From Ophioderma brevispina (Eukaryota > Echinodermata > Ophiuroidea > Amphilepidida > Ophiodermatidae), in assembly GCA_023653785.1 (NCBI GenBank), contig JAMKCH010022367.1, positions 23,501 through 87,500 on the forward strand: a stretch of DNA of 64,000 nucleotides, given 5' to 3'. This document shows, one piece after another, positions 23,870 through 35,269 of this stretch. The stretch's first letter is position 1; the number at the start of each line of letters is the position of its first letter. Below the pieces are notes generated by a model, which ran no database searches, was not told the origin of the DNA, and saw only the letters and a program-made list of their open reading frames with translations. The translations under genes were made by a program, and so were the position numbers.

Positions 23870-25975
23870 TGGTCCTAAAGCCTACTGGACGGTCCAACCC
23901 CGATATTGAAAAAAGATGCACGGACAACTCTGTTTGAGGTAAAAGTTGCTTTCATAATAAGCACAAATAACGTCCAGACACTATCAACAACAGGCAAGAA
24001 AGAAGAATATTAACTCGTACATGAAGCACACTGTATGATATTGATTTCATCTCATTTATACAAGAACACAGCATTGTGCACAGTGATCCTCTACTACATA
24101 ATATCTATATACACTTATTATATACAGCCTCTGCCTGAAAGAACAAGAAAAATGCAGCTACAGGAGGTGTGGGGTTTCTTTTATTACCAAAGGCTCCCAA
24201 TTCATGTACTAACCTTGTCAACTGTAATAAGCGCATCATGGGTAATCCCGAAACAACAGTCATTTGCTGCTACAGGCATCACAACGATCATCCAGACGAA
24301 ACTGTCTCTCACTTTTACCATTAGCTACCCACTGCCACCAGTGCAGTTCTAGTCCGTAATCTGTACACCCCTTGAGATTACAAAGCTAAGCTTGGCCCTG
24401 AAGACGAGCTGTTCACTTGCAACAACGAGTCTAACAGAATTAGAATGTACATGAAGGACTTCATGAAACAATTTAACCTTTTTGCCACTAACACAAGATT
24501 CCAAAATCAAGCAAGTAGACTGTGGACATACCGTGGATTAACAGCACTAAGAACTCAAGACTCTACAACACTTTTGAAGCTGTTAAGTCTGATCATAGAA
24601 TTGTCTCTTGCAGGAGCCGGATAAGTTATCGTCAGAGTAAACCTCCTCTCAGAGATCCCATGAAAACAATTGACTGGAGGAAGGTAGTGGAAGATACAAA
24701 GTTTTGTGAGCAGTATACTGTAGCAGTACATAACAGGTTCAACGCACTTGTTGATGAGCTGGAAGTCAAGAACTCCAGCCCAGTATGAATGCCCTCCTTC
24801 AGCCAAAAGAAAATGCATTGGAGATGCTACCCAGGAGAAAAAAAAAGACTACTGCCTTTGCCATCCAGATGTCTCTATTCCATGGTCAACTGTTAGATTT
24901 TGGTAACAACACCTACATGGGAAAAAACCAGCCTATCTTTTCAACATCGTTCCATACTCCTACCAAGAAAATCGACCTTCCAACTACCCCGAAACTACAT
25001 AGGAATCGTACTGTCACCACTGGCCTCTAAGATCTACACTCAATGCTGCTCAACAGCATCACTCCTCACATAGATATCCCATTCTTAGGCGGAACCAGAA
25101 TGGTTTTCGCAAAGGCAGATCAACACTTCAGATACTTGCCCTCAGAAGGATGGTAGAAGCGTTGAGAATTTCCAAGAGAAAAGCTTCAAATGTGTTTGCA
25201 GACTTCGACAAGGCTTTTGAAAGGTCAAAAAGGATGCCATGCTGCATATTCTCACCAACTACGTTGCCCAGATGAGACTTTCAATTGCCATCATGTATGA
25301 GTACCCATCTAGCTTGGTGAAGACCATGGATGGGCCCACAAGGAGTTCCTAACAACTACTGGAATCCTGCAAGAAGATACTCTTGCTCCATATCTCTTTG
25401 TAATCGTGGTTTTGTACATCCTCAGACAAGTCTTGACATCATGAACGACAATGGACTCACCATCAAACCCAAGCGTTCTAGACGTCACCAAACTCAGCAT
25501 CTCACCGACCTTGACTACGCAAATGATTTAGCTCTAACAGCTGATCTGATATGTGGTGCACAAGATCTACTAACATCAATTGAGAATGCTGCAGACAAAG
25601 TCGCCTACATCTAAATACCAAGAAGAACGGATATATGACCGTCATTGAGGTAGATAATCATCACCCTATCTGTCACTTCAGACGTTACCCAACTCAAAGA
25701 GGTCAGGAGCTTCAAGTATATACCTAGGGTCCTATGTTGCCGACCGCAAGAAAGACTGTAACGCAAATGGCAAGCCTTGGAATGCATGCAATGAACTACA
25801 CGACTTATGGCAATCTGGTATCTTCAATTCAACCAAGCCAACCAAGAGAGTATCATGTTATATGGATCTGAGACCTGGACCATGAAGAAAGAGCTACAGG
25901 ATAGACTGGGTGGCACCTACACCAGGCTTCTTATGCGAGTTGAAAACATATCTTGGCGTGAGCACATGTAAATCC
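23870..25975 (+). mobile_element. Non-LTR retrotransposon remnant with endonuclease and reverse transcriptase
   Basis: Same strand as gene B, in its large intron. Fragments in order: NVQTLSTTGKKEE near 23970; the APE endonuclease pieces EHSIVHSDPLLH (about 24060-24100) and GGVGFLLLPKAPNS (about 24163-24205); RIMGNPETTVICCY; LGPEDELFTC and FNLFATNTRFQ near 24390-24510; SDHRIVS at 24587-24607; then RT pieces NGFRKGRSTLQILALRRM (about 25095-25155), VFADFDKAFERS (about 25195-25230), DTLAPYLFVIV (about 25380-25405) and LTDLDYANDLAL near 25501-25540. The active-site triad reads AND instead of ADD. The end shows MLYGSETWTMKKE and RLLMRVENISWREH. Many frameshifts and stops: clearly dead. It is APE-type; the clade was not determined. 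Confidence 0.85.
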
Positions 25976-25978
25976 CTA

Positions 25979-26806
25979 GTACCGTAAAACGGGGTGACTG
26001 AGAACAGCAAGGTGACTTTGAAAATTTGGGAATGGCCCAACTGCCTAGCTATTTTCTTACTTATCTTTAATGACAATTTTCTTTTTCTTGGTGAATATGA
26101 AGTAGATACTATAATCATTGTTACAGGGTTACCCTTCTCTAGGTGTTGCCTGTACTTTTTTACAGCCCTAAACAGTTGTTGCCAAATTTACTATGATTTC
26201 CATACGTGGTAAAAATCTTAATGGTTACCATGGTAATACTGGGCCAATCAGATAAATGTTTACATGTTTGGATTAGGCATATCATAGATTACAATCAGCA
26301 GTAGGAGGAACTTCTTACTTTTCTTTCTTTTTGAGTTGGTTGACAAAAAGGATGGGGTTACTTTGAACACGCAAATTCCTAATAACGGCATGACTCAAGT
26401 TGGGTACCCAGTCTTCACCTTCAGTTGTAGATGATAGTTTTTCCAAGTCGGGGCAATGGACTTTTACATACCACCGCATTTTGAAGGTTAACAGTGCTAA
26501 AGTGATTTTTGTAACCCCTCCACACTTACTCTACCACCATGCAATCTATGTCTGTTTGTTGTAATTGTTTCTAAAAAGTCCCCAAAATGTTCAAAGCAGC
26601 CCCAATTGGGGGTAGGGTTTGATTAACAACAAAAATGAGATGCTGTTCAAAAAATATATACATAGCATGTAAATAGTCCCTTTAAAATATATCATGGGAA
26701 AGGCCATACACCAGGAGGTGTTTTTGCAAAATATCAGACCTTTGTGTCTATCTTGTATGGGAAATTTAAGCAAAAACTGTTCAAAGTCACCCGGTTTACG
26801 GTATCA
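25979..26806. mobile_element. Non-autonomous DNA element with TACCGTAAA termini
   Basis: Left terminus TACCGTAAAACGGGGTGAC and right terminus GTCACCCGGTTTACGGTA are inverted repeats of about 19 bp, 828 bp apart. The interior repeats the terminal theme (GGGGTTACTTTGAACACGCA, CTGTTCAAAGTCACC). No transposase reading was recognised. It starts directly after the LINE remnant, which may have been cut by this insertion. Confidence 0.65.
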
Positions 26807-27504
26807 AATAGCAGACAATTTGTCATAAGTGTCAATATTTTGACTTATCTCCGGATTTAAGTGTAAAGCCGATTTTCAAGAATTGTAGTACTACTCTTGT
26901 ACATCTGGTACAGTCAATCTAATGTTTTATAGAAATTAATGGTGGTCGCAAAGCAGAAATATGTCAGATATATTTCAGTTGGTGTAATTTCAAGTGAATA
27001 ACTAAAATTATGCAGGGCAAACGCCACAAAACTCACTTAAATACCAATATTCTATGGAAATTCTGGTAAATTTGGGTATGTTTTTTTCACATTTAAAACC
27101 CTTATAGAGGAAATATAACAATATCACGCAAAAGTACAAGCTAAATTCACCACCAATGACCCAATTTTCAAAATATGTTGACCAGATTTTGTTTTCATGA
27201 GAAGCACTAACTATATGGGTACATTGAAATGACTACCACGACAAGGCTCTATTTCGTATGGCTAATATTGGGAAAATTGATATGAAATAACAGGAGAAAA
27301 TTGCCTCAGATTTCCTGTCCAAATGTCATTTTAAGCAATAATAGCACAATGTTTTGAAGAGCGCACCCAGTTTTCAAAACAATTGAGATTTTTGCAGAGT
27401 TGCAATTGTAATTGGCTAGTATACTATACCTGTGAATGATATATAGTATGGTGCCTTATCGTTATGTTTTGGGATTTGTCGGCTATTTTGCTACATTTTG
27501 ATTT
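26807..27504. other. Intron sequence with a short M5 fragment
   Basis: Near 27355-27440 the string GCGCACCCAGTTTTC, then ATTGGCTAGTATACTATACC, matches the left part of family M5 (full copy 40531-41067). Nothing else recognised. Confidence 0.4.
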
Positions 27505-28095
27505 TTTGTCTTTTTTGGGTAGTATTGACACCTAGGAACTCAAATTTGGTTGTTCCCATTTTTTTCGACCAGCCGTTTGCCAGCCATCTTGGATTTCAAA
27601 ATGGCCGCTATTTTCAATATATTTTCCCTTATATCTTCGTTTGTGGGCGGCATAGAAAGGTAAAATTGGTCTCTATACCCATGTTTGTGATACTAAGGTT
27701 TCTATAGAAACTATTATTTAAGTTGCAACTAATTTCTTTTGGCGGCCATCTTGAATTCAAAATGGCCGACATGTTGAATAAACTTTGACCTGTATCTTTA
27801 CTTTTGAATAACATACTGGGCTAAATACGCTGACAATACCCATGTTTGAGATAATGAGGTTTCCATATTAACCCTAATTTAAGTTGCAACTAATTTCGTT
27901 TGGTGGCCATCTTGAAATCAATATGGCCGACATGTTTAATATACTTCGCCCTGTATCTTGACATGTAAATAACATAAAGGCCTAAAAAATTTTTTGTCTT
28001 TTGGGGTAGTATTGACACCTAGAAAATTGAATTTGACTGTTCCCATTTTTTCGACAGCTGTTTGGCACGCCATCTTGAATTTCCAAAATGGCTGA
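27505..28095 (+). repeat. Tandem array, left arm of an inverted pair
   Basis: Units of about 140 bp carry CCATCTTGAATTC.AAATGGCC, then ACCCATGTTTG.GAT and a GGTTTC.ATA segment. The outer units contain GGTAGTATTGACACCTAG and GTTCCCATTTTTT.CGAC. A reverse-complement array of the same units lies at 32490-33230, beyond the LINE remnants. Confidence 0.65.
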
Positions 28096-28639
28096 TATTG
28101 TCAAAACATTACTCACAATCTCGGCTACTGTACGAGCTACATAGGAAGCTAAAAAGATAGTTATACCACGTATGTTTTTTAAAGTCTGATTGCTACAATC
28201 TGGGTCTACCAATCTTGGAAAAAATAGTTGGAACACTCACCACAATTTGCTACATTGTTAAACCTGAGGACCAGAGTAAGAGCCAATATTCCAATTCAAC
28301 TTACCTTCCCCAACACCTTCGATCCCAATGGGTTGGGAAAATTGGAAGACTTATGATGAGGATACCCAAATTTCTAAATTGGTGTGGGAAGACGGGCAAC
28401 AGTTTCCTGAGAATTGTTTCAAATTTGTTCAACATGATGTTCAAAATTGTTGCTTATTTGTTAGACCCAATATGAATTTCAAAACAGGCGCCATTATCAT
28501 GTCAGCATTTTCCCTTGATGTTTGGCTGGAGCTACCCAAAGAAAACACAAAATATGGCCCAATACCCATTATATTTGTGATACCATTTTCAAAAATTGTA
28601 CTTTTCAGTTGTAGCTAATGTGTTTGATGACCATACATG

Positions 28640-29215
28640 CATGTAACCATAAAGTAAAGGGAGACCAAGACCTGGTGTACACAGGAACGAAATGCCCCAT
28701 CTATCTTTTGAACTGCTAGGGCCAGATTGCCTGCACCTCTCTACAGCGAGTTGACTCAAAGAAAAATGTAAGCGAAGAAACGATTTACAGATTAAAGGGA
28801 AGGAAGTCATGAGAATGAATTGGTTGTGGTCAACCGAGCAAAGTTGTGAGTTCGATGTGACTTCAGAGATCGTAATACAACTTAAATAACAAAAGTGGAT
28901 GAAATACGTGACCACCCAACATACATTCTAGTTTAGAAGATAGAATGGTCCTGAAAAGGATCTTTATTGAGGTGTTGGAGTAGTATGGGCCAGGGTGCAC
29001 TTCTGCAGGTGCAATGCCTGAGAGAACAGGTAGAAACTCAGATGGAGTGGGACAAAGGCAGCCAGTAATGGGTTTAATGTCTCGTTGAGTACTGTGTCCA
29101 TTTTCTGGTGTGAACGCTATTGCATCATGCTGGGGGGCGGCATATTCAGAAGCACTGTAGACCAGAACCAGGGCGGGTTGTGCGTAGAGTGGATGGGCTA
29201 TAGCACAGGAGGTTA
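28640..29215 (-). mobile_element. 3' part of a LINE, minus strand, probably separated from 31104-32290
   Basis: Reading leftward from 29215: STLRTT, then ALVLVYSASEYAAP, KPITGCLCPTPSEFLPVL and SGIAPAEV. These are the post-RT blocks of the same LINE type as 12304-13830. The fragment at 31104-32290 ends just before these blocks, in the same orientation. The two are therefore probably one element split by 29216-31103. Frames are broken. Confidence 0.65.
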
Positions 29216-31103
29216 GGGGCGAAGTAAAAGAAAAAACCTGTTTCTCGTCCCCGTCCCGCTTCCTTTTTTGAGGCCGCCCCGATTTTTTATTTTCAAAAAA
29301 ACTGAAAAAAAATATGAATAAAAAACGAAATCCATCAGGAACAATGACTATTCTGTTTCAAAAGACTGATGACTGCCGAAAATTTTTGCGCCTCCCGAAA
29401 TGCAATTCTTGCTCTTAAGTCCCTCCTAATCATTTTTTCCCGACTTTGAATTCAGTCATGAATCATCCAAAAAGTAACATACTTTTACTAAAATGAACAT
29501 CCCCATGTTTTAATGCAGATTAAGCAGTTAAATGGCCAAACGCCCTGGTAATCTTACAAACGCTAGTGATGCTATGGGCGCTGCCTGTTTTTGTAGATCC
29601 CTCTTCTATGCAGCACCATCCAGCAATAGTACGATGTCGTGATTTTGGCGTTTTTTAGTCCAGATAAAAGTGAAAAAAAATGATGGTTACAGTCAAAATA
29701 TCGACGACAGAAATAGATTGAAAAAAAAAAACAAATAATTCGGCAGGAAAGTCCAGGGGTTCCCTAGAATTGACCAATAAATTCCTGAAATTTTATACAA
29801 ATAACCCCACCTTTGAATGATATTTTTTCACTTAAAATTGGCAAGAAACTACAAATCGGAATCACATAAAGTTGATTAAAACACCCGAACTTTATCCCGA
29901 CAAACTTTCACTGATACCAGAATTTGATTTTGCTGTTTCCATTGATAGCCCTATTAAGTAGGTATCAAGTGCCCGTTTATTATTGTGTAAAGAGAGGGAC
30001 TGTTTTGTGATTCGCAATCGCGGCAGTATTATTCAAACAACACAAAGCAGGGGGGACAGGAATCATCAACAGTTGTCTGTATTAAATATATTTAACACTT
30101 TTTCTATTTAATTCTTTTCTGAATTCAAATTTGGGAGCTATTTAAGTTTATTACATCATAAATTTATTATGTTTTCTATACATGCAGTTGAAGCAGTAAA
30201 TGAGTAGTTAATGAAAAAGTTGGATGATAGCCTCCTCGAAGTCATCAAAAGGCATCACTATCATGGAAAAGATATGCAAACTTATATGATTTTACTCTCA
30301 ATATATTTCTTGTCTCTATTAAGTAAAATACTGAAAGGCTAATAGATAGATTCATTGCCTCTGATAAGACTCTCGCGTGACCACCTAACTGCCCGATATG
30401 GAACTTTGTTCAGGTTTGGATCCAACACAGTCCACATTAGTTTCAGTTGCTTCCAGCAGGCAGACTGGCCTATGGACTTCAAGGAACTGAAAAAAAATGC
30501 CTCTCTTGATGCCTTCCCATGTTGACAACATTGCCTTGATGCCCTTTTACAATGCTGAATTGCCGTCATGCCCTTGCAATTTGAAGGCATGTTTTTTATT
30601 GGCCCTTTAAAACTGCCTTCTTGCCCCCCCACGGTCCTTATTTGCCCCCTGGAGTACTCGCACCACATCAATGCATGATACATAATAGTTGGCACGATGT
30701 TAATAAATGGACTGGCGGAGAAGGTAGAGTGAGTCATTCGTCAGTTTATTATGTTGACGACGATTATGATTTTTTAGAGAATTTGCATATGAAACTCTTG
30801 TTCCAATTGAAGAGAGTGCTTCAGTTTGATACTTTTATAAGAAGGTATTCTAACAACTCTCTAAAACATTAAGATTTGTGCTAAAACATGGTGCAAACAC
30901 TACTAAAACATTGTAAAATGTGCGGTTCTTGTGTGACCTTTTTGTCTCTGTTAGTTTTGCACTCAATCAGGTGTGATAAGGTTAACACCTGGAGTTGACG
31001 AAAAATCTTGAATGGCGGCATCTTGAATAAAAATCAAAAAATAAAAACCCCTCATCCTCCTTTTTTTCAAAACACCGGAAGAGAAACATGTTTTTTTTTT
31101 TTT
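29216..31103. other. Unassigned insert between two LINE fragments
   Basis: Contains poly-A and poly-T runs (29300-29320, 29720-29732, 31091-31103) and a 132-codon minus-strand open frame (30339-30737) without a recognisable domain. It could be a later insertion. Its end at 31103 is a T run, which on the minus strand is a poly-A run. Confidence 0.4.
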
Positions 31104-32290
31104 ACTTGGCCTTATCCGTGAACGATACCCTTTGCAAAAATGACTCGAGGCTGCTGCCGATAAGTAAGCTGCGATCTAGCTTCACTTCAAGATAAGTTGG
31201 TTGTAGGAGTTGGCTGAGGCGGTTCCATTGAGGTTGATTGAAGTGGCGATGAGCCTCTTGGTGTTGAGGTGGAAGCCAGTAGTAGCGTTGGGGATTGGTA
31301 TATATCAGCTTGAATCTCCGGGTCTTGAGATATGCTGCCAATAGGGGCCATATCTGCAGTAAGTGTACTTATCCTACTTCAGTCCAGCTTCTGCCGAGTG
31401 AAGAAGGGCAAGATCGTCGGCTTAGCCATATTGTCTAGATGTTGTTTAAAGTAAATCACTGATATACAAATTGAACTGCATGGGAGCCAGTACTGATCCT
31501 TGTGGGACTCCGTTCCTTCGGGCGACCGCCGTTGGATGCTATGACATCACTGGTCTTAAGAACAAGATACGGTTTTGCAAGCATGTTGCATATCAGAATG
31601 GTTACAAGGTGATGATATGGGATGGTCCTGACCTGAGAAGCTTGCAGTGTCATCCAGGCCCTGGTGAACACCGGTGTCATATGCTGCAGTAAGGTCCACC
31701 AAGATGAGCCTGCCTCTTACGACGCTTCTTCAAAGCTCTCTCAAATAATATAATTGTGAGTTTTACAATCTGATGCACAGAGGTCCAGCCACGCTGAAAT
31801 CCTGCGTGTTCGTAAGGCAGATGGGATTCGACGATGGACTCCAGCCGGGCCAGGATTCGCCCCTTCAGGAGTTTGAGAAAGCAGAAGAAACACGCAGTAG
31901 TGATTTGATTTTGGGCGGTAGTGCTTGGGGTTGTCAACAGGCTTGGATTGTCAACACGGTTTGGGGCGTTTGCATGATGGTATATAGCCCCTCCTCTCCA
32001 TGTCTTTGGTAAGGACTGGTTTGGTAAGGCCACATGTGTAGAACTCCTGGAGCCGTTCAAGAACATCATGGGCCGCAGTGCATCACGAACTCCGAGGTAT
32101 ATTATCAGGCCCCTGGTGCCCTTTCCACTCTTAGTTGGTTGATACAGAGGGTAGCCCATCTAGTTTGAGAAGGTGTTGAAAGTGACGCCGGTCCACGCCA
32201 CGGGCTTGACGAAGTTCGTGATCTCTTTTTTAACCGAGCGAGTGTGATCCTTTTCAATGTCCTTGAACGACCATTTGCGAGGATTTTTCT
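31104..32290 (-). mobile_element. LINE reverse transcriptase remnant, minus strand
   Basis: Reading leftward: LPKTWRGG, KLLKGRILARLESIVESHLP, YEHAGFQRGWTSVHQIVKLT (the GFxxGxST RT block), SFVLKT-like remains, NGVPQGSVLAPMQFN..YIS, then an active-site region where the tyrosine position is followed by a stop (stop-ADDLALLHS), then YLEVKLDRSLL. There are multiple stops and frameshifts. It is non-functional and related to, but distinct from, the copy at 12304-13830. Confidence 0.8.
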
Positions 32291-32489
32291 CAGCTATTGA
32301 TTGGTAGCACAGGAATTTCATTGGTTTGGGATGGGAACATTAAGAAATGTAGGGCGACATATAATCAGCATTTTGCCCACTTTGATATGTCTTTACTCAA
32401 TTGGAAATGGTAATTGTTCCTGTTTTATCAGTAAAAAGTACACAAAACTAAGTACCAACTTTAGTGAAGTGAAATGTGGAAGATCCCCA

Positions 32490-33230
32490 GCCTCACAAAT
32501 ATGAGTATTACCACCATTTTTTAGTCCAGTATGTTATTCACAGGTCAAGATACAGGCCAAAGTGAATTTACATATGTCGGCCATATTGAATTCAAGATGG
32601 CCGGCAAACATAATTATTTGCAACTTAAATTATAGTTTATATAGAAACCTCAGTATCACAAACATGGGTATTGCCACCATTTTTAGCACTGCATGTTTTT
32701 TCACAGTCAAGAAAAGGCCAAAGTACATTAAACATGACGGCCATATTGAATTCAAGATGGCTGCCAAACGAAATTAGTTACAACTTAAATTATGGTTTAT
32801 ATAGAAACCTCAGTATCACAAACATGGGTATTTGCCACAGGTTTTAGCACTGTATGTTATTCAGAAGTCAAGATACAGGCCAAAGTATATTAAGCATGGT
32901 GGCCATTTTGAATTCAAGATGGCCGCCAAACGAAATTAGTTACAACTTAAAATATGGTTTCTATAGAAACCTTAGTATTACAAACATGGGTATAGAGACC
33001 AATTTTACCTTTCTATGTCACCCACAAACGGAGATATGAGGGAAAATATATTGAAAGTAGCGGCCATTTTGAAATCCAAGATGGCTGGCAAACGCCTGGT
33101 CGAAAAAAATGGGAACAACCAAATTCGTGTTCCTTGACCTCAGTTTTACCTAAAAAAGACAAAAAATCAAAATGTAGCAAAAAATCCATTAAATAACACA
33201 AGGACCCATACTATATACCTGTAAATTCCC
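32490..33230 (-). repeat. Tandem array, right arm of an inverted pair
   Basis: At least four units of about 145 bp, each with TATAGAAACCT.AGTAT.ACAA, ACATGGGTAT, then GGCCATATTGAATTCAAGAT-like text. Reverse complement of 27505-28095. It is followed by an M5 fragment at 33215-33375 (CCCCGATAATAATTCAACGG, then CTGCT). Confidence 0.65.
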
Positions 33231-33375
33231 TATTTGTCGCAAAAAAAGGATTTTTTAAATTGATATATAATAATTAATATCGCGAATCCCCGATAATAAT
33301 TCAACGGCTGCTGGAAACATCCTTGCAATATGAAATATCCGGGAAATAGCGCCATGTACATGTACAAATCTCCTG

Positions 33376-34827
33376 CGAATTGCAGCGCGGTACATCACTA
33401 TAAATTCGGTTTACCACATTTATTAACACACAGTACTGTCCTATGGACAAATTTAGTGGACATTTTTGTGCGTCTCATATCCAAACGTCTAGGCGGTCTA
33501 GACCGATTCAACTCAAAGTTTGTAATCACACGTCTTTGGTGATATTCGTCCGCGTGAGGACGAAGACATCATAGGAAAAATCGGACCCGTACATCGGGTC
33601 ACCCACCTTTCATATGCCTTTTGGAAGCTTATGCGCAGCAATATTAAACCATGTCAAGTAAATTTTTGATTCTTTTTTTAAATGAAAACCAAAACGAGAC
33701 TGGACTAATCTCTTGTCTTGTAATTCAACTCGTTCGGGCAGAAGAAAGAACTTCATTTACTTATAGTAGATTCAACCCATGGGTCACAATCTAGATACTT
33801 TCCGAAGGTATGGGCATTGATCTGAGGGTGTGTGCAGTGGGTGGGAAATTAAAATTCCACGGCTAATTTATTGAAAACATGAGTCCGATCGTAGAGAGAA
33901 TGAGATTGGGTAATCAATTCTAAGGCAATGAAAGCATTCAATGTTCAACTTCAAAAACACATTTGTAACATTGTATTGCTTAGTGGTTATTCATTTTGTA
34001 AACAGGCGGGTGAATGTTACTGACTTTTGAGCGCCCCCCCGTGTTTTGGATACCAAAGGAACACAAAGTCTTTGTACTCTCTGTAAAATGATGTCCAAAA
34101 TGATAAAGGCCAGATTATCTTGTTCGTTCATGAAACAGGTGAATCGGGCCAGATATTTTCTTTTCTACCTCCTCTCCCAAGTAACTCGACGCTTGTCCAA
34201 AACTTTCCTTGGTGACACGAGGGAGCCTGAATTCTAATATTAGTTCACATTCACATTATAACATTGGGCAGTCAATTCGCGTGTTTCTATTGAAGCAAAA
34301 AATCGATTAAAAGCCGGTATATGCCGGTTTGGGGATTACAATTGCCCAGTAGAAACAGACGTCGTACGGCATTTGCCCGCTTACACTGGCTGAATTTTCC
34401 CCGGTATTTCAGCGGTATATGTCCTTTAAAAACTAGGATAAAGCTGTAGGAAAAAGTACACCTATCGAATGTGTGTCCTCAGCTTTGCTCAGTATAACCC
34501 CTCAGACACACAAGGACAGACATAGGATTGCATAGCAGCATGTTTTGTTGACATCATTTTACTGTTTACTTTTATTTGACAGGAGTAGCACCATTCGAAT
34601 ACAAAGACTGTAATTACTGGACAATAATGTTATGTAACAAGATTTGGCCACTGAATTGAGAGATGGTCACTCATGCCATTTCACAGCTTATGAATAGCTT
34701 TATCAACAACCCTCAACAATGGGCATGATTGGCAGTGCTAGCTGTTTGTTTATGTGATGCACCATGATATTTACAATGCACAAAACCCCTTTTCCCCCCG
34801 GGGGGGGAAAAAAAAAAAAAAAAAAAA
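33376..34827. other. Intron sequence, nothing recognised
   Basis: No exon or repeat family assigned. A C/G run and an A run sit at 34794-34827, directly before the M10 copy. Confidence 0.35.
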
Positions 34828-35269
34828 GGGGGGGGGGCCCACTTGTATTCAAAGGTGGATATGATGCGTGAACATGGACTTTCAAAATGCACCCTAAACA
34901 CGTATTTTTACCGACTTAAAAACAAGCTAAAACATACCCTAAACAAGTATTTTTATCTGTTTATAATACCCTCAACAAGTACGCAGTGCATTGAATCGTA
35001 AATATACCCTTTATTATCTTGCTTTGCTTTACTTCCCAAGTTCCGATTACAATAGTTTGGATGATTTTGATTCCCCGCTTATGAGATTCAACATGACAAT
35101 TCAGGGTAAGAAAAAAACATCCCTTTTTCCCATATTTGTGTTTTTGGACACCCTAACGATGTAACGCGCGTACATGACTCCCTGTTTGAAAAAAAAAGAC
35201 ACCCTTTTTACAGTGTTTTCTGTTCACGAATCTATCCACCTTTGAATACAAGTGGCCCTCCCCCCCGGG
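34828..35269. repeat. Inverted-repeat element, family M10, second copy
   Basis: Left end GGGGCCCACTTGTATTCAAA followed by GGTGGATATGATG; the right end is the inverted form ending in ACAAGTGGCCC and a C run. Ends match 19548-19842; the interior differs. Confidence 0.7.

Noticed and set aside
34703..34901. Phe/Pro-rich minus-strand frames
   Set aside because: They are translations of G and A runs at the edge of a repeat element.
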